DNA of 16,419 nt from Minisyncoccota bacterium (GCA_012799795.1 JAAZKO010000030.1:1-16419), one strand, 5' to 3'. Shown: positions 1 to 6,158, counted from the stretch's first letter. Numbers and translations are program-made. The notes: generated by a model not told the origin, from the sequence alone.

Positions 1-27
1 AAATTTACAAAAAACTAGTAAAATACC

Positions 28-58
28 TAGGTTCGCCTGTCGACGGCCTATATTTTTT
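28..58 (+). terminator. Possible imperfect terminator of a gene left of the window
   Basis: This is a GC-rich island in an AT-rich surrounding. TAGG (28-31) can pair with CCTA (47-50), and CC (36-37) with GG (45-46), leaving a 4-nt bulge on one side. A T-rich run follows at 51-58. It could end a transcript that starts before the window. The pairing is short and bulged, so the call is weak. No complete tRNA or other RNA fold is visible in the first 91 bases. Confidence 0.25.
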
Positions 59-91
59 AAAAGTAACAAGATTAAGAAAAATATTACGAAA

Positions 92-589
92 ATGAGTAGC
101 AAAGAAAAAGTAAATCACAAACCCATTGCCTTATTAGGTGATAATGGTCATAAAAACAATGGGCATGATCATGACAATGGGCATAAAAACAATGGTCATG
201 ATCGTGACAATGGACATGATAAAGTTCAAGAAATTGCTGAAAATACTCTTAATCCATTTGAAATTCCTAATAAATATAAAGCAGTTAATTTAGAGGGTTT
301 TAATAAAATACTAAATAATGTTGATGTAAAAAATCGCGATGAAGATCTAGAGTTTGTTTTAGATTTAACAATTGCTTTGGCGGAATCAATTCGTTTTGCT
401 ACCCAATTAAAAGAAGCTTTCATTTCTCCTTTGCAATCTCCCATATATCAACATCATTACTCAAGAGCTGAAATTCTTAGCAAGGCTCTAGAGCAATTTC
501 TTTGGTTTTGCGAATTAAGGAAAAAAAATTCAATTTTTGATTTCTCTACAATTGAAGACATCAGACACAATAATTCAAAAAAAAATTAA
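92..589 (+). CDS. Unrecognised protein with His/Asn/Gly-rich tandem repeat
   Basis: This is a 165-residue protein of no family I recognise. Residues about 17-44 are low-complexity: two 11-residue units of the form DNGHKNNGHDx and a partial third, rich in His, Asn, Gly and Asp. The remaining ~115 residues look like an ordinary soluble, mainly helical domain with no signal peptide or membrane segment. The His/Asp-rich stretch could bind divalent metal, but that is inferred from composition only. The ATG at 92 has no Shine-Dalgarno site; a possible -10 (TATATT, 49-54) lies about 40 nt upstream. The gene converges on recF with a 14-nt gap. Base composition and frame are clean, so it is probably a real gene of unknown function. 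Confidence 0.65.
   Translation: MSSKEKVNHKPIALLGDNGHKNNGHDHDNGHKNNGHDRDNGHDKVQEIAENTLNPFEIPNKYKAVNLEGFNKILNNVDVKNRDEDLEFVLDLTIALAESIRFATQLKEAFISPLQSPIYQHHYSRAEILSKALEQFLWFCELRKKNSIFDFSTIEDIRHNNSKKN
140..220 (+). repeat. In-frame 33-nt tandem repeat, about 2.5 copies
   Basis: Units lie at 140-172 and 173-205, with a partial unit at 206-220. Each full unit encodes DNGHKNNGHD followed by H or R. The copies differ at a few bases (for example GGT/GGG for Gly and CAT/CGT for the last codon), so they are not perfectly fresh duplicates. Because the unit is a multiple of three, copy-number change would lengthen or shorten the His-rich segment without breaking the frame. Confidence 0.85.
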
Positions 590-603
590 AAGCGAAAATT
601 GTT

Positions 604-1731
604 TTAAACTAATGAGAGTCTGATTAATTTACTTTGCTGAACTTTCTTACTCAATTCTTTAGCTAAATCTTCGTCTGCCGTAGTTAGCACTACCTGATAA
701 TTTTCTAATAAAGACAGCACCATTGTTTTACTATTTTCATCCAATTCAGACATAATATCGTCTAACAATAACAACGGTTGATAATCGATTCGGCTGTGTA
801 AAAACTGCAGTTCAGCAACTTTTAGCCACAAAACAGCTAAGCGCTGTTGTCCTCGAGAACCATAAGCTAATATACTCAAATCCTCAATTCCTTTTTCTGG
901 CAAGGAGAACTTTACTAAAAAATCGTCTTTATGGGGACCAATTAAAGTATGACCAGCGGCAATTTCCTTATCAGCATATTTTTTCAAGCGATCTTCATTA
1001 ATTAAAGAAGGTAAATATTCAATATTTAATTCAAAAGGAAAAATCACTTCTCTAATAAAATCGACAAAATTACTACGCTCTCGCTGTAAAAATTCTCCAT
1101 GTTTAAGTAAATTTAAATTCCAAAAAGATAAAATACTTTTACTCTCTTCACCTTCTCGCACCTTTTGCAATAACAAGTTGCGCCGTTTTAAAGTTTTCTC
1201 ATATTGCTGAAGAGCACGTTGATATTTCCAATCCAACATTGATAAGCCCTGATCTAAAAAAAGTCGCCGCCGCCGAGGACTACCCTCAATTAAGCGCAAA
1301 TCTTCCGGCCGAAAAACCACCACTGATAAATTTTTGACAAAATCTTTACGACGCCGCCTCACATCGTTTACGGTAAACAAACGATATTGACTTTTCTTAC
1401 CAGCGACCATTCCCCTAGTTAACATTGTCTCCAGTTTTAAATCGTCTGAGGATTTTTCATTTTTCACCAACAAGTTTTTTTCTACTAATAAATCTTTTTC
1501 AACACTCAATGTAAACAAGCCCTGTACTCTACTTAGCTCAGCTTCCAAGCGAATCATTTCTTCAATGCGAGCTGCTCGAAAACTGTCCCCAGTAGCTAAA
1601 AGATTAATTGCTTCGATGATCGAGGTTTTACCACTACCATTTTCGCCAACAAAAATAGTGGTTTTGGCAAAATCCCAATGCTGATTGGTGAAATTTCTAA
1701 AATTTTGTAAAGCTAATTTGCGTAAAAACAT
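604..1731 (-). CDS. recF: DNA replication and repair protein RecF
   Basis: RecF is an SMC/Rad50-like ATPase that binds gapped DNA and helps RecO and RecR load RecA during recombinational repair. The 375 residues match the family's usual length. Visible landmarks are the N-terminal RecF-type LQNFRNF strand, the Walker A loop GENGSGKT (residues 29-36), the ABC signature-like YGSRGQQRL (from ~290) and Walker B LLLLDDIMSELD (from ~320). The ATG at 1731 is preceded by no Shine-Dalgarno site. It is the last gene of a minus-strand cluster behind the sigma factor and two small membrane proteins, with a 33-nt gap. The common dnaA-dnaN-recF arrangement is not seen here. Function is confident; the neighbours do not look like repair genes. 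Confidence 0.95.
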   Translation of the reverse strand: MFLRKLALQNFRNFTNQHWDFAKTTIFVGENGSGKTSIIEAINLLATGDSFRAARIEEMIRLEAELSRVQGLFTLSVEKDLLVEKNLLVKNEKSSDDLKLETMLTRGMVAGKKSQYRLFTVNDVRRRRKDFVKNLSVVVFRPEDLRLIEGSPRRRRLFLDQGLSMLDWKYQRALQQYEKTLKRRNLLLQKVREGEESKSILSFWNLNLLKHGEFLQRERSNFVDFIREVIFPFELNIEYLPSLINEDRLKKYADKEIAAGHTLIGPHKDDFLVKFSLPEKGIEDLSILAYGSRGQQRLAVLWLKVAELQFLHSRIDYQPLLLLDDIMSELDENSKTMVLSLLENYQVVLTTADEDLAKELSKKVQQSKLIRLSLV

Positions 1732-1764
1732 AATTTCTAGTCATTATTTACAATAATTTTACAA

Positions 1765-2073
1765 CTAATTGCGAAAAGCTCGTCGAAAGCGCCAAAATAA
1801 ATAAATTAATAAGATTTGCCAAAATAGAAAGAAAAAGAAAAAAGATCGATAAACCAATCTAAAAAACAAAGAACTATCATAAAATAAAGCTAAGAGCCAC
1901 CAAGCAAACAAAAAATAAAAAATACCAGCTAATAAAGTGGGTAAAAACATTAAAGGGATAAAGACTTTATCACGAACCAAATTTTGCATACTTTGATAGG
2001 GATGTAAAAACAAGCCTAAAACAATTTGAGCCAAAGAATAAATTAAGGATTCAATAAAGGTCAACTTATCCAT
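1765..2073 (-). CDS. Small two-helix membrane protein, unknown function
   Basis: This 102-residue protein fits no family I can name. Two strongly hydrophobic segments (about residues 38-62 and 75-95) suggest two membrane helices. The second holds a run of five Phe and ends in a basic tail (RFRRAFRN), which by the positive-inside rule would put the C-terminus in the cytoplasm. Its start overlaps the end of the upstream 68-residue gene by 8 nt, so the two are probably translationally coupled and made together. recF follows after 33 nt. The coupling to a membrane protein downstream of a sigma factor suggests a joint role in sigma regulation or envelope sensing, but this is only inferred from position. 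Confidence 0.7.
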   Translation of the reverse strand: MDKLTFIESLIYSLAQIVLGLFLHPYQSMQNLVRDKVFIPLMFLPTLLAGIFYFLFAWWLLALFYDSSLFFRLVYRSFFFFFLFWQILLIYLFWRFRRAFRN

Positions 2074-2272
2074 TGCTTCCTTGATAAAAAAATAACTCCC
2101 AAACGAAGGAGCTCACTAAAGCTAAAAATAATAATATTTGCCAGGCGTGAGTAGCTACAAAATTAGCAATATTACTCAAGCGATCGGGAATAAATTTTTC
2201 CTTTTTTAAGGAACTAATCAACTTAGCTTCGCTTTTTAATTTTTTTAAAAACTCTTTATTGCTGTTTGGCAT
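2066..2272 (-). CDS. Small single-helix membrane protein; candidate anti-sigma factor
   Basis: This 68-residue protein has a basic, helical, hydrophilic N-terminus (residues 1-42), then one membrane helix (about 44-62) and a very short tail. It lies 33 nt behind the ECF-type sigma gene and overlaps the next membrane-protein gene by 8 nt. A short cytoplasmic helical region plus one membrane span, encoded directly after an ECF sigma factor, is the common layout of membrane-bound anti-sigma factors. No zinc-binding HxxxCxxC motif is present, so it is not a ZAS-type anti-sigma domain. The role is inferred from position and topology only. Alternatives are an unrelated small membrane protein or a helper of the 102-residue neighbour. 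Confidence 0.6.
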   Translation of the reverse strand: MPNSNKEFLKKLKSEAKLISSLKKEKFIPDRLSNIANFVATHAWQILLFLALVSSFVWELFFYQGSNG

Positions 2273-2305
2273 ACTTTAAAACTAGAGAAGCTATAAAATT
2301 AAATA

Positions 2306-2863
2306 TTAAGAGCTTATCTGATTAACATTTGCCCATAGCAAACGAAACTCTTTTCTAGCTCTAAATAGTTCTGATTCGATAGCTTTCTCGCTTCGACCTA
2401 ATTCTTTGGCCAATTCCTTAACTCTTTTTTTATCTACGTATTTCTTCATCAATAATTCTCTCGATCCACTGGCCATTTTCTTTAGGACTGACTTTACCAT
2501 TTCGGCAGTTTCGTGAGCGTCTTTATATTCATGTTCTAGTAAAAATTCGGAAAGAGGAATTGTTTGAATAAATTTTTTTGCATAACGTTTACGATAGAAG
2601 TCATTAATTTCATGGCGCAAAATACTTTGCATATAAGTTAATAAAGAACTATTACCTTTAAACAAATTAATACTACGCAAGCAATTAATAAAAGTTTCTT
2701 GAACAATTTCTTCAGCAACTGATTGATTGGGCAATTTTTGCAAGGCTAAATTGAGCAATTTTTTATAATAATTCTTAAACCAATATTCAATCGCCAATTC
2801 GTGGCCATTTTTGATGGCTTCAACTAAAACTTGCTCGTCTGTAAAACCTAGAAAGCGCTTCAT
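2306..2863 (-). CDS. ECF-type RNA polymerase sigma factor (sigma-70 family)
   Basis: This is a sigma-70 family factor made only of regions 2 and 4, the ECF layout, which directs RNA polymerase to a particular promoter set. About 185 residues. Region 2 covers roughly residues 20-95, with the recognisable segment VAEEIVQETFINCLRSI followed by an RHEINDFYRKR-like stretch. Region 4 (about 125-175) holds a helix-turn-helix (KELAKELGRSEKAIESELFRARKEF). The frame can be extended to a TTG at 2869, but the ATG at 2863 is the more natural start. It is the first gene of the minus-strand cluster and is divergent from the pilin array, with only ~50 nt between the two starts. It may therefore control itself and the array, which is an inference. 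Confidence 0.85.
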   Translation of the reverse strand: MKRFLGFTDEQVLVEAIKNGHELAIEYWFKNYYKKLLNLALQKLPNQSVAEEIVQETFINCLRSINLFKGNSSLLTYMQSILRHEINDFYRKRYAKKFIQTIPLSEFLLEHEYKDAHETAEMVKSVLKKMASGSRELLMKKYVDKKRVKELAKELGRSEKAIESELFRARKEFRLLWANVNQISS

Positions 2864-2877
2864 AATCAAACTACCCT

Positions 2878-2886
2878 ATCATATCA
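2878..2886 (-). promoter_or_regulatory. Extended -10 promoter of the sigma-factor operon
   Basis: On the minus strand the bases read TGATATGAT, an extended -10 (TGnTATGAT) with five of six consensus bases. Its downstream end is 15 nt before the ATG at 2863, giving a very short leader of roughly 7 nt. No clear -35 box is seen. It sits back to back with the -10 box of the first pilin gene. Confidence 0.5.
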
Positions 2887-2899
2887 GAAAATTTTATTT

Positions 2900-2905
2900 T
2901 ATAAT
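2900..2905 (+). promoter_or_regulatory. -10 box of the first pilin-like gene
   Basis: A perfect TATAAT lies 9 nt before the ATG at 2914. Transcription starting 6-8 nt downstream would place the start codon at or almost at the mRNA 5' end. No Shine-Dalgarno site lies between. No convincing -35 box is seen. Confidence 0.5.
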
Positions 2906-2913
2906 TGTTGTTG

Positions 2914-3348
2914 ATGAAAAGAATATTGTTTTTGTTTCTTTTAATTTTTACTTTTTCTCTTGCCCAATTTTCTAGAGAATTTTCATTTCTCAATCCCCAT
3001 GCGGTTTATGCTAATACTGGAGGTGTGGAAGCTGATGGTGGAAGTGTAGAGATTGATCTTTCTGAATATTTAAAACTGAGTAGTGGTCAGAGATTAAGTA
3101 GAGTTTTTGATACTCCATCCAGCATGGTCAATTTATTGGTCAGAGTAATATTTGTTGGAGTTGGTTTAATATTATTTGTAATGGTTGTTGTCTCTGGATT
3201 AACTATGATTGCTGGAGGAACTTCAGACAGTAAAGATAAAGCTAAAACAACTTTGACATCTGCTCTGATCGGATTCTTAGTAATTTTTTCTGCCTATTGG
3301 ATAATACAAATTATTCAAGTATTTACTGGAATAAATATTGGCTTTTAA
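2914..3348 (+). CDS. T4SS-type pilin-like membrane protein, paralogue 1
   Basis: This 144-residue protein has a signal peptide (residues ~1-33; hydrophobic core LFLFLLIFTF, possible cleavage after VYA) and two membrane helices (~75-99 and 112-136). Between them is the short charged loop AGGTSDSKDKAKTTL. This is the two-helix layout of VirB2/TrbC-like pilins (Pfam T4SS_pilin), although the loop is the most divergent of the eight. Three TTG codons precede the ATG at 2914 and could extend the frame to 2905, but they lie inside or beside the -10 box, so the ATG is preferred. It is the first gene of the array. Function as a pilin subunit is by family resemblance; no assembly gene lies nearby. Confidence 0.75.
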   Translation: MKRILFLFLLIFTFSLAQFSREFSFLNPHAVYANTGGVEADGGSVEIDLSEYLKLSSGQRLSRVFDTPSSMVNLLVRVIFVGVGLILFVMVVVSGLTMIAGGTSDSKDKAKTTLTSALIGFLVIFSAYWIIQIIQVFTGINIGF

Positions 3349-3366
3349 AAAATAGCTAGATATAAT
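3338..3366 (+). promoter_or_regulatory. Promoter of the Cys-rich pilin-like gene
   Basis: TTGGCT (3338-3343), a 17-bp spacer and a perfect TATAAT (3361-3366) form a canonical housekeeping promoter. The -35 box lies inside the last codons of the preceding gene. The ATG at 3377 is 11 nt after the end of the -10 box, so the transcript would have a leader of only a few nucleotides and no Shine-Dalgarno site. Confidence 0.65.
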
Positions 3367-3376
3367 GAATTTTTAA

Positions 3377-3988
3377 ATGACTAAAATTAAAAAACTTACA
3401 TCATTTTTATTTTTGATTTTTATATTTTCTTTCATCTTGTTTAAACGCCCCATAAAAGCTCAAACCATCATACCCTGTGGCACACCTGGTACTAAAAAGT
3501 GCACAACAAACTCAACGGGACAACCAGCCTATGCAATTTGTGCGGACGACGGAATTACATGGAAGGTGTTTGCTTGTCAAGAAGGACGAGTCTGTTTACC
3601 AAGCGATCCCGGTTGTGTCGATTCAACTGATCATCCTGAAATAGTTGTGGGTAAAATCAACGCTCCTCCAGGAGTTTCTAACTTTAACCAACAGGCTGGT
3701 GGAATTGGTATTATTCTTTTCTTTTCCAATCTAATCAAATTAGTCGCCATTGTTGCTGGGTTATGGACTATGTTAAATTTTATCTTAGCTGGTTTTACTT
3801 ATGTGGTTTCAGCTGATAATTCAAGTGCTATAGAAAAAATTGGCAGCAAACTTACATTAAGCGTAGTGGGTTTGGGCATTATTGTTGCCTCGTATACTCT
3901 GGCTGCAATCGTTGGTTTAATCTTATTTGGTGATGCTAGTTTCATTATTAGTCCAGAAATACCGAGCATATCTGTACCTATACCATAA
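3377..3988 (+). CDS. T4SS-type pilin-like protein with six-Cys N-terminal segment, paralogue 2
   Basis: This is the longest paralogue, 203 residues. A signal peptide (residues 1-28, likely cut at PIKA/QT) is followed by a segment found in no other paralogue, with Cys at 34, 42, 55, 67, 73 and 80. Six cysteines in an exported segment suggest three disulphides and a small folded extracellular domain. The pilin-like core then begins at ~95: helix 1 about 116-140, the loop SADNSSAIEKIGSKL, helix 2 about 160-184. The core is nearly the same as that of the next gene, so one is a duplicate of the other. The cysteine segment may be an adhesin-like or tip domain; I do not recognise it, and that role is inferred. 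Confidence 0.8.
   Translation: MTKIKKLTSFLFLIFIFSFILFKRPIKAQTIIPCGTPGTKKCTTNSTGQPAYAICADDGITWKVFACQEGRVCLPSDPGCVDSTDHPEIVVGKINAPPGVSNFNQQAGGIGIILFFSNLIKLVAIVAGLWTMLNFILAGFTYVVSADNSSAIEKIGSKLTLSVVGLGIIVASYTLAAIVGLILFGDASFIISPEIPSISVPIP
3662..3966 (+). repeat. Direct repeat, copy 1 (pilin core duplication)
   Basis: This ~305-nt stretch recurs at 4070-4374, offset by 408 nt. The first 53 nt are identical and the rest differs mostly at third codon positions. The repeat covers the APPGVSNFNQQAGG linker and both membrane helices. It ends shortly before the two stop codons. Confidence 0.85.
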
Positions 3989-4003
3989 GAATATTAAAAT
4001 AAT

Positions 4004-4387
4004 ATGTTAAAAACACACAGTCTATTAGCTCAAGGCGGTGACTCTTCATCAATTTTTGGGAACATCCAAGCTCCTCCAGGAGTTTCTAACTTTAACCAAC
4101 AGGCTGGTGGAATTGGTATTATCCTTTTCTTTTCTAACCTAATTAAGCTAATTGCCGTCGTTGCTGGATTATGGACGATGCTAAATTTCATCCTAGCTGG
4201 TTTTACTTATGTAACCTCATCGGGTAATCCAAGCGCTATAGAGAAAATTGGTTCTAAACTTACTTTAAGCGTTATTGGATTAGCTATTATTATTGCCTCC
4301 TATACTTTAGCTGCAATTATTGGTTTAATATTATTTGGTGATGCTAGCTTTATTATCAATCCACAAATACCAACCCCAATTATATAA
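4004..4387 (+). CDS. T4SS-type pilin-like protein with shortened leader, paralogue 3
   Basis: This 127-residue protein has a pilin core (from residue 22) nearly identical to that of the preceding gene, with the loop TSSGNPSAIEKIGSKL at 71-86 between the two helices. Its N-terminus is only MLKTHSLLAQ, with no hydrophobic signal-peptide core, although the A-Q pair resembles the cleavage site of the full-length paralogues. An in-frame TAA at 3995-3997 rules out a longer start. The gene follows its neighbour by 15 nt with no convincing promoter or Shine-Dalgarno site, so it is probably read from the upstream promoter. Without a signal peptide, insertion would rely on helix 1 as an anchor, which is an inference. 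Confidence 0.75.
   Translation: MLKTHSLLAQGGDSSSIFGNIQAPPGVSNFNQQAGGIGIILFFSNLIKLIAVVAGLWTMLNFILAGFTYVTSSGNPSAIEKIGSKLTLSVIGLAIIIASYTLAAIIGLILFGDASFIINPQIPTPII
4070..4374 (+). repeat. Direct repeat, copy 2 (pilin core duplication)
   Basis: This is the second copy of the stretch at 3662-3966. The sharing of both protein and silent positions points to a fairly recent tandem duplication or gene conversion. The sequence upstream of the repeat is unrelated: this copy lacks the cysteine-rich segment. Confidence 0.85.
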
Positions 4388-4388
4388 T
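4383..4388 (+). promoter_or_regulatory. -10 box overlapping the stop codon of paralogue 3
   Basis: A perfect TATAAT contains the TAA stop (4385-4387) of the preceding gene and ends 10 nt before the ATG at 4398. TCCACA (4360-4365), 17 bp upstream, is a weak -35 candidate. The mRNA would start at or within about 3 nt of the start codon. Confidence 0.55.
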
Positions 4389-4397
4389 TTAAAAACT

Positions 4398-4787
4398 ATG
4401 CTAAAAACACATAAACTCATAGCACAAAGCGTAGACCTTGGCTCTATAGAACCAGTAACAAATATTCGTCAACCAGAAAGTCTAGAAAGCGCTAGCGTTC
4501 TTTCTACTTTGGAAGTGTGGATTAGCGACATCATTGGCGTTATTACAATTTTAGGTACTTTATTTTTTATTGTTTATGCCTTTATTGCTGCCTTTAATTG
4601 GATTACTGCTGCTGGCGATAAAAGCAAAATTGAAAAAGCTAGAGATCGTTTAGTCTGGAGCACTCTGGGTCTTATTTTAATTGTGGCTAGCTATGCTATT
4701 ATTGGCTTAATTGGTGGCGTTATTGGTTTGGAATTGCTCCAACCAGCAAAAATGATTCAGCAAATTATTCCAGTTAGTCAACCATAA
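4398..4787 (+). CDS. T4SS-type pilin-like protein with shortened leader, paralogue 4
   Basis: This 129-residue protein has helix 1 at about 43-68, the loop AAGDKSKIEKARDRL (~71-85), helix 2 at about 86-112 and a hydrophilic tail. The frame is open upstream to 4335, but that would overlap the previous gene by 53 nt. The extra residues form no signal peptide, and the -10 box at 4383 sits directly before the ATG at 4398. The leader MLKTHKLIAQ matches the leader of paralogue 3 (MLKTHSLLAQ) at 8 of 10 residues although the rest of the protein has diverged, which suggests exchange of N-terminal segments between paralogues. The N-terminus lacks a hydrophobic signal-peptide core. Confidence 0.75.
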   Translation: MLKTHKLIAQSVDLGSIEPVTNIRQPESLESASVLSTLEVWISDIIGVITILGTLFFIVYAFIAAFNWITAAGDKSKIEKARDRLVWSTLGLILIVASYAIIGLIGGVIGLELLQPAKMIQQIIPVSQP

Positions 4788-4810
4788 ATTATTAAAATTA
4801 AAAAAATAAA

Positions 4811-5224
4811 ATGAAAAAAAAGTCTTTACATTTAATAAAAACAATTTTTTTGTCTATCTTTTTATTTCCTCAATCAATTCAAGCTGAAGGAATTACTAAC
4901 CCCGTAATTGGCGATTTAGGAATAAATAACCCTGATGTTTCTAGTGGTGGGAAGTTTATTGAATATATGGTTTATTTGTGGAGAGCTGCCATTACTATTG
5001 GTTCTTTAGCAGTTATTCTTTATTTTTTGCTAGGCGCTTTTGGATGGATTACTTCTGGTGGAGATAAAACTAAAGTTGAAGAGGCACGTAATAAAATTAC
5101 CAATGCCATTGTGGGCTTGGTATTGCTAGTAAGTTCTTTTGTTCTGCTTAGTTTTCTCAGCAAAATATTATTTGGTGGAAATTTTGATTTGTTACAATTA
5201 AGCATTCCGGGGATAGGCAATTAA
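4811..5224 (+). CDS. T4SS-type pilin-like protein, paralogue 5
   Basis: This 137-residue protein has a full signal peptide (lysines at 2-4, hydrophobic core to ~20, likely cut at SIQA/EG), then helix 1 (~55-80), the loop WITSGGDKTKVEEARNKI (~79-96) and helix 2 (~97-120). The loop is close to that of paralogues 6 and 7, which makes these three the core subgroup. The ATG follows the previous stop by 23 nt of A/T-only sequence with no Shine-Dalgarno site; a TAAAAT (4793-4798) 13 nt before the ATG is a possible weak -10. Role as an exported pilin subunit is by family resemblance. Confidence 0.8.
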   Translation: MKKKSLHLIKTIFLSIFLFPQSIQAEGITNPVIGDLGINNPDVSSGGKFIEYMVYLWRAAITIGSLAVILYFLLGAFGWITSGGDKTKVEEARNKITNAIVGLVLLVSSFVLLSFLSKILFGGNFDLLQLSIPGIGN

Positions 5225-5261
5225 ATAAAAAAATAATTATCAAGAATTACAAATAATAAAT

Positions 5262-5603
5262 ATGAATAAACAGCTAGCACAAGTTACTTTAGATATTGCC
5301 GGTGAGGCTCAAAAACAGGGTCTGCTTGGAGCAGAACAGGCGCAAAGCGCAGATGGTGGATTTGGAGTTTGGTTGGGCAACATCCTTACTGTAGTAATGA
5401 CCTTGGGAGCTGTTGCTTGTTTAGGCCTGATTATATTTGGAGCTTTCACTTGGATTACTTCGGGCGGAGATAAAAATAAAGCTGAAGAAGCACGTAATAA
5501 AATTACTGCTGCTATCGTCGGCTTGATTGTTCTAGCTGCCACAGTGGCCATTTTTAATCTGGTGGCTGATTTTCTTGGCATTACAGTAATAAAATTCATC
5601 TAG
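5262..5603 (+). CDS. T4SS-type pilin-like protein without signal peptide, paralogue 6
   Basis: This is the shortest paralogue, 113 residues. The first 38 residues are hydrophilic with no signal peptide, though LAQ at 5-7 again resembles a cleavage-site remnant. Helix 1 (~39-65), the loop WITSGGDKNKAEEARNK (~64-80) and helix 2 (~81-106) follow. The loop and start of helix 2 are identical to paralogue 7 over about 22 residues. It ends in TAG, unlike the others in the array. No Shine-Dalgarno site or clear -10 box precedes the ATG, and in-frame codons upstream include no better start before a TAA at 5226. It may share a transcript with paralogue 5, 37 nt upstream. Confidence 0.75.
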   Translation: MNKQLAQVTLDIAGEAQKQGLLGAEQAQSADGGFGVWLGNILTVVMTLGAVACLGLIIFGAFTWITSGGDKNKAEEARNKITAAIVGLIVLAATVAIFNLVADFLGITVIKFI

Positions 5604-5609
5604 ATTTTT

Positions 5610-5638
5610 TTGCTAAAGCCTAATAAACTTGATATAAT
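5610..5638 (+). promoter_or_regulatory. Strong promoter of pilin paralogue 7
   Basis: TTGCTA (5610-5615), a 17-bp spacer and a perfect TATAAT (5633-5638) make up the promoter. Transcription would start near 5645, giving a leader of about 29 nt. This is the only promoter in the array with an ordinary leader. Confidence 0.75.
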
Positions 5639-5660
5639 AAAAATTAGATAAAAAAAATTA

Positions 5661-5668
5661 AAAGGAGA
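5661..5668 (+). promoter_or_regulatory. Shine-Dalgarno site of paralogue 7
   Basis: AAAGGAGA ends 5 nt before the ATG at 5674. It is a near-consensus ribosome-binding site, the best in the window, and fixes this start. The other array genes have none. Confidence 0.8.
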
Positions 5669-5673
5669 CTTTT

Positions 5674-6078
5674 ATGAAATCAATTAAAAAAATTGCTTTA
5701 GCTTCTGCTAGTGCTTTGAGTGGATTACTTTTACCGATAAAGGTGGTCATGGCTGCTGCTGCTTTTGATAATATCAATATTGAGCCAGGAACGGGCTATG
5801 CCACTAATTTTGGCACCATGTTCAGTTCTATTTTGAATGTGGTTATGTTGGTAGCTGCTATTTTAGTTTTTGCTTTTCTAATTTTTGGCGGTATCCAATG
5901 GATAACTTCAGGTGGAGATAAAAATAAAGCTGAAGAAGCGCGTAACAAAATCACTGCTGCTATTATTGGTTTAATTATTGTGGCTGCTTCTTATGCGGTC
6001 ATTAACCTGGTAGTAAACTTCCTTGGCTTCGGTAGTTTTAATGATGTTTTTAAAAACGTTGGTAATATTAATGAATAA
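5674..6078 (+). CDS. T4SS-type pilin-like protein, paralogue 7 (probable major subunit)
   Basis: This 134-residue protein has a signal peptide (residues 1-27, likely cut after VMA), helix 1 (~50-76), the loop WITSGGDKNKAEEARNKI (~76-93) and helix 2 (~94-117). It fits the T4SS_pilin family best of the eight. Its expression signals stand out: a consensus promoter with a 17-bp spacer, a ~29-nt leader with a near-perfect Shine-Dalgarno site, and a strong terminator 24 nt after the stop. It is therefore probably a separate, highly expressed single-gene unit and the candidate major pilin, with the other seven as minor or specialised forms. The family resemblance is visible in the sequence; the major-subunit role is inferred. 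Confidence 0.85.
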   Translation: MKSIKKIALASASALSGLLLPIKVVMAAAAFDNINIEPGTGYATNFGTMFSSILNVVMLVAAILVFAFLIFGGIQWITSGGDKNKAEEARNKITAAIIGLIIVAASYAVINLVVNFLGFGSFNDVFKNVGNINE

Positions 6079-6102
6079 TCCAGGCTAAATTAATTTAAAA
6101 TT

Positions 6103-6138
6103 AAACCCCCTTTTAATAACTTGGAAAGGGGGTTTTTT
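6103..6138 (+). terminator. Rho-independent terminator after paralogue 7
   Basis: AAACCCCCTTT (6103-6113) pairs perfectly with AAAGGGGGTTT (6125-6135) around an 11-nt loop, and a T run extends to 6138. This is an 11-bp stem with a five-GC core. The 3' arm overlaps the -35 box of the next gene's promoter. Confidence 0.9.
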
Positions 6139-6149
6139 GTTGCTATAAT
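6121..6149 (+). promoter_or_regulatory. Promoter of pilin paralogue 8, overlapping the terminator
   Basis: TTGGAA (6121-6126), a 17-bp spacer and the extended -10 TGCTATAAT (6141-6149) make up the promoter. The -35 box straddles the loop and 3' arm of the upstream terminator. The ATG at 6159 is 10 nt after the -10 box, so the mRNA is predicted to be leaderless or nearly so. Confidence 0.75.
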
Positions 6150-6158
6150 CACTCAGTT

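Noticed and set aside
26..50. Possible 3' end of a tRNA or structured RNA (GGTTCG within a GC-rich island)
   Set aside because: No T-arm with 5-bp stem and 7-nt loop or acceptor pairing can be drawn; the sequence before it is cut by the window edge.
140..220. CRISPR-like short repeats
   Set aside because: Repeats are adjacent without spacers and are in-frame coding units.
226..444. Minus-strand open frame of 72 codons opposite the first gene
   Set aside because: Fully antisense to a better frame, no start signal, and composition typical of an antisense shadow.
4335..4397. Longer start of pilin paralogue 4
   Set aside because: It would overlap the preceding gene by 53 nt, adds no signal peptide, and the -10 box at 4383 points to the ATG at 4398.
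5309..5599. Minus-strand open frame of 96 codons, and a similar one at 5020-5220
   Set aside because: Both are antisense to the conserved pilin core; their resemblance to each other only mirrors the paralogy of the sense genes.
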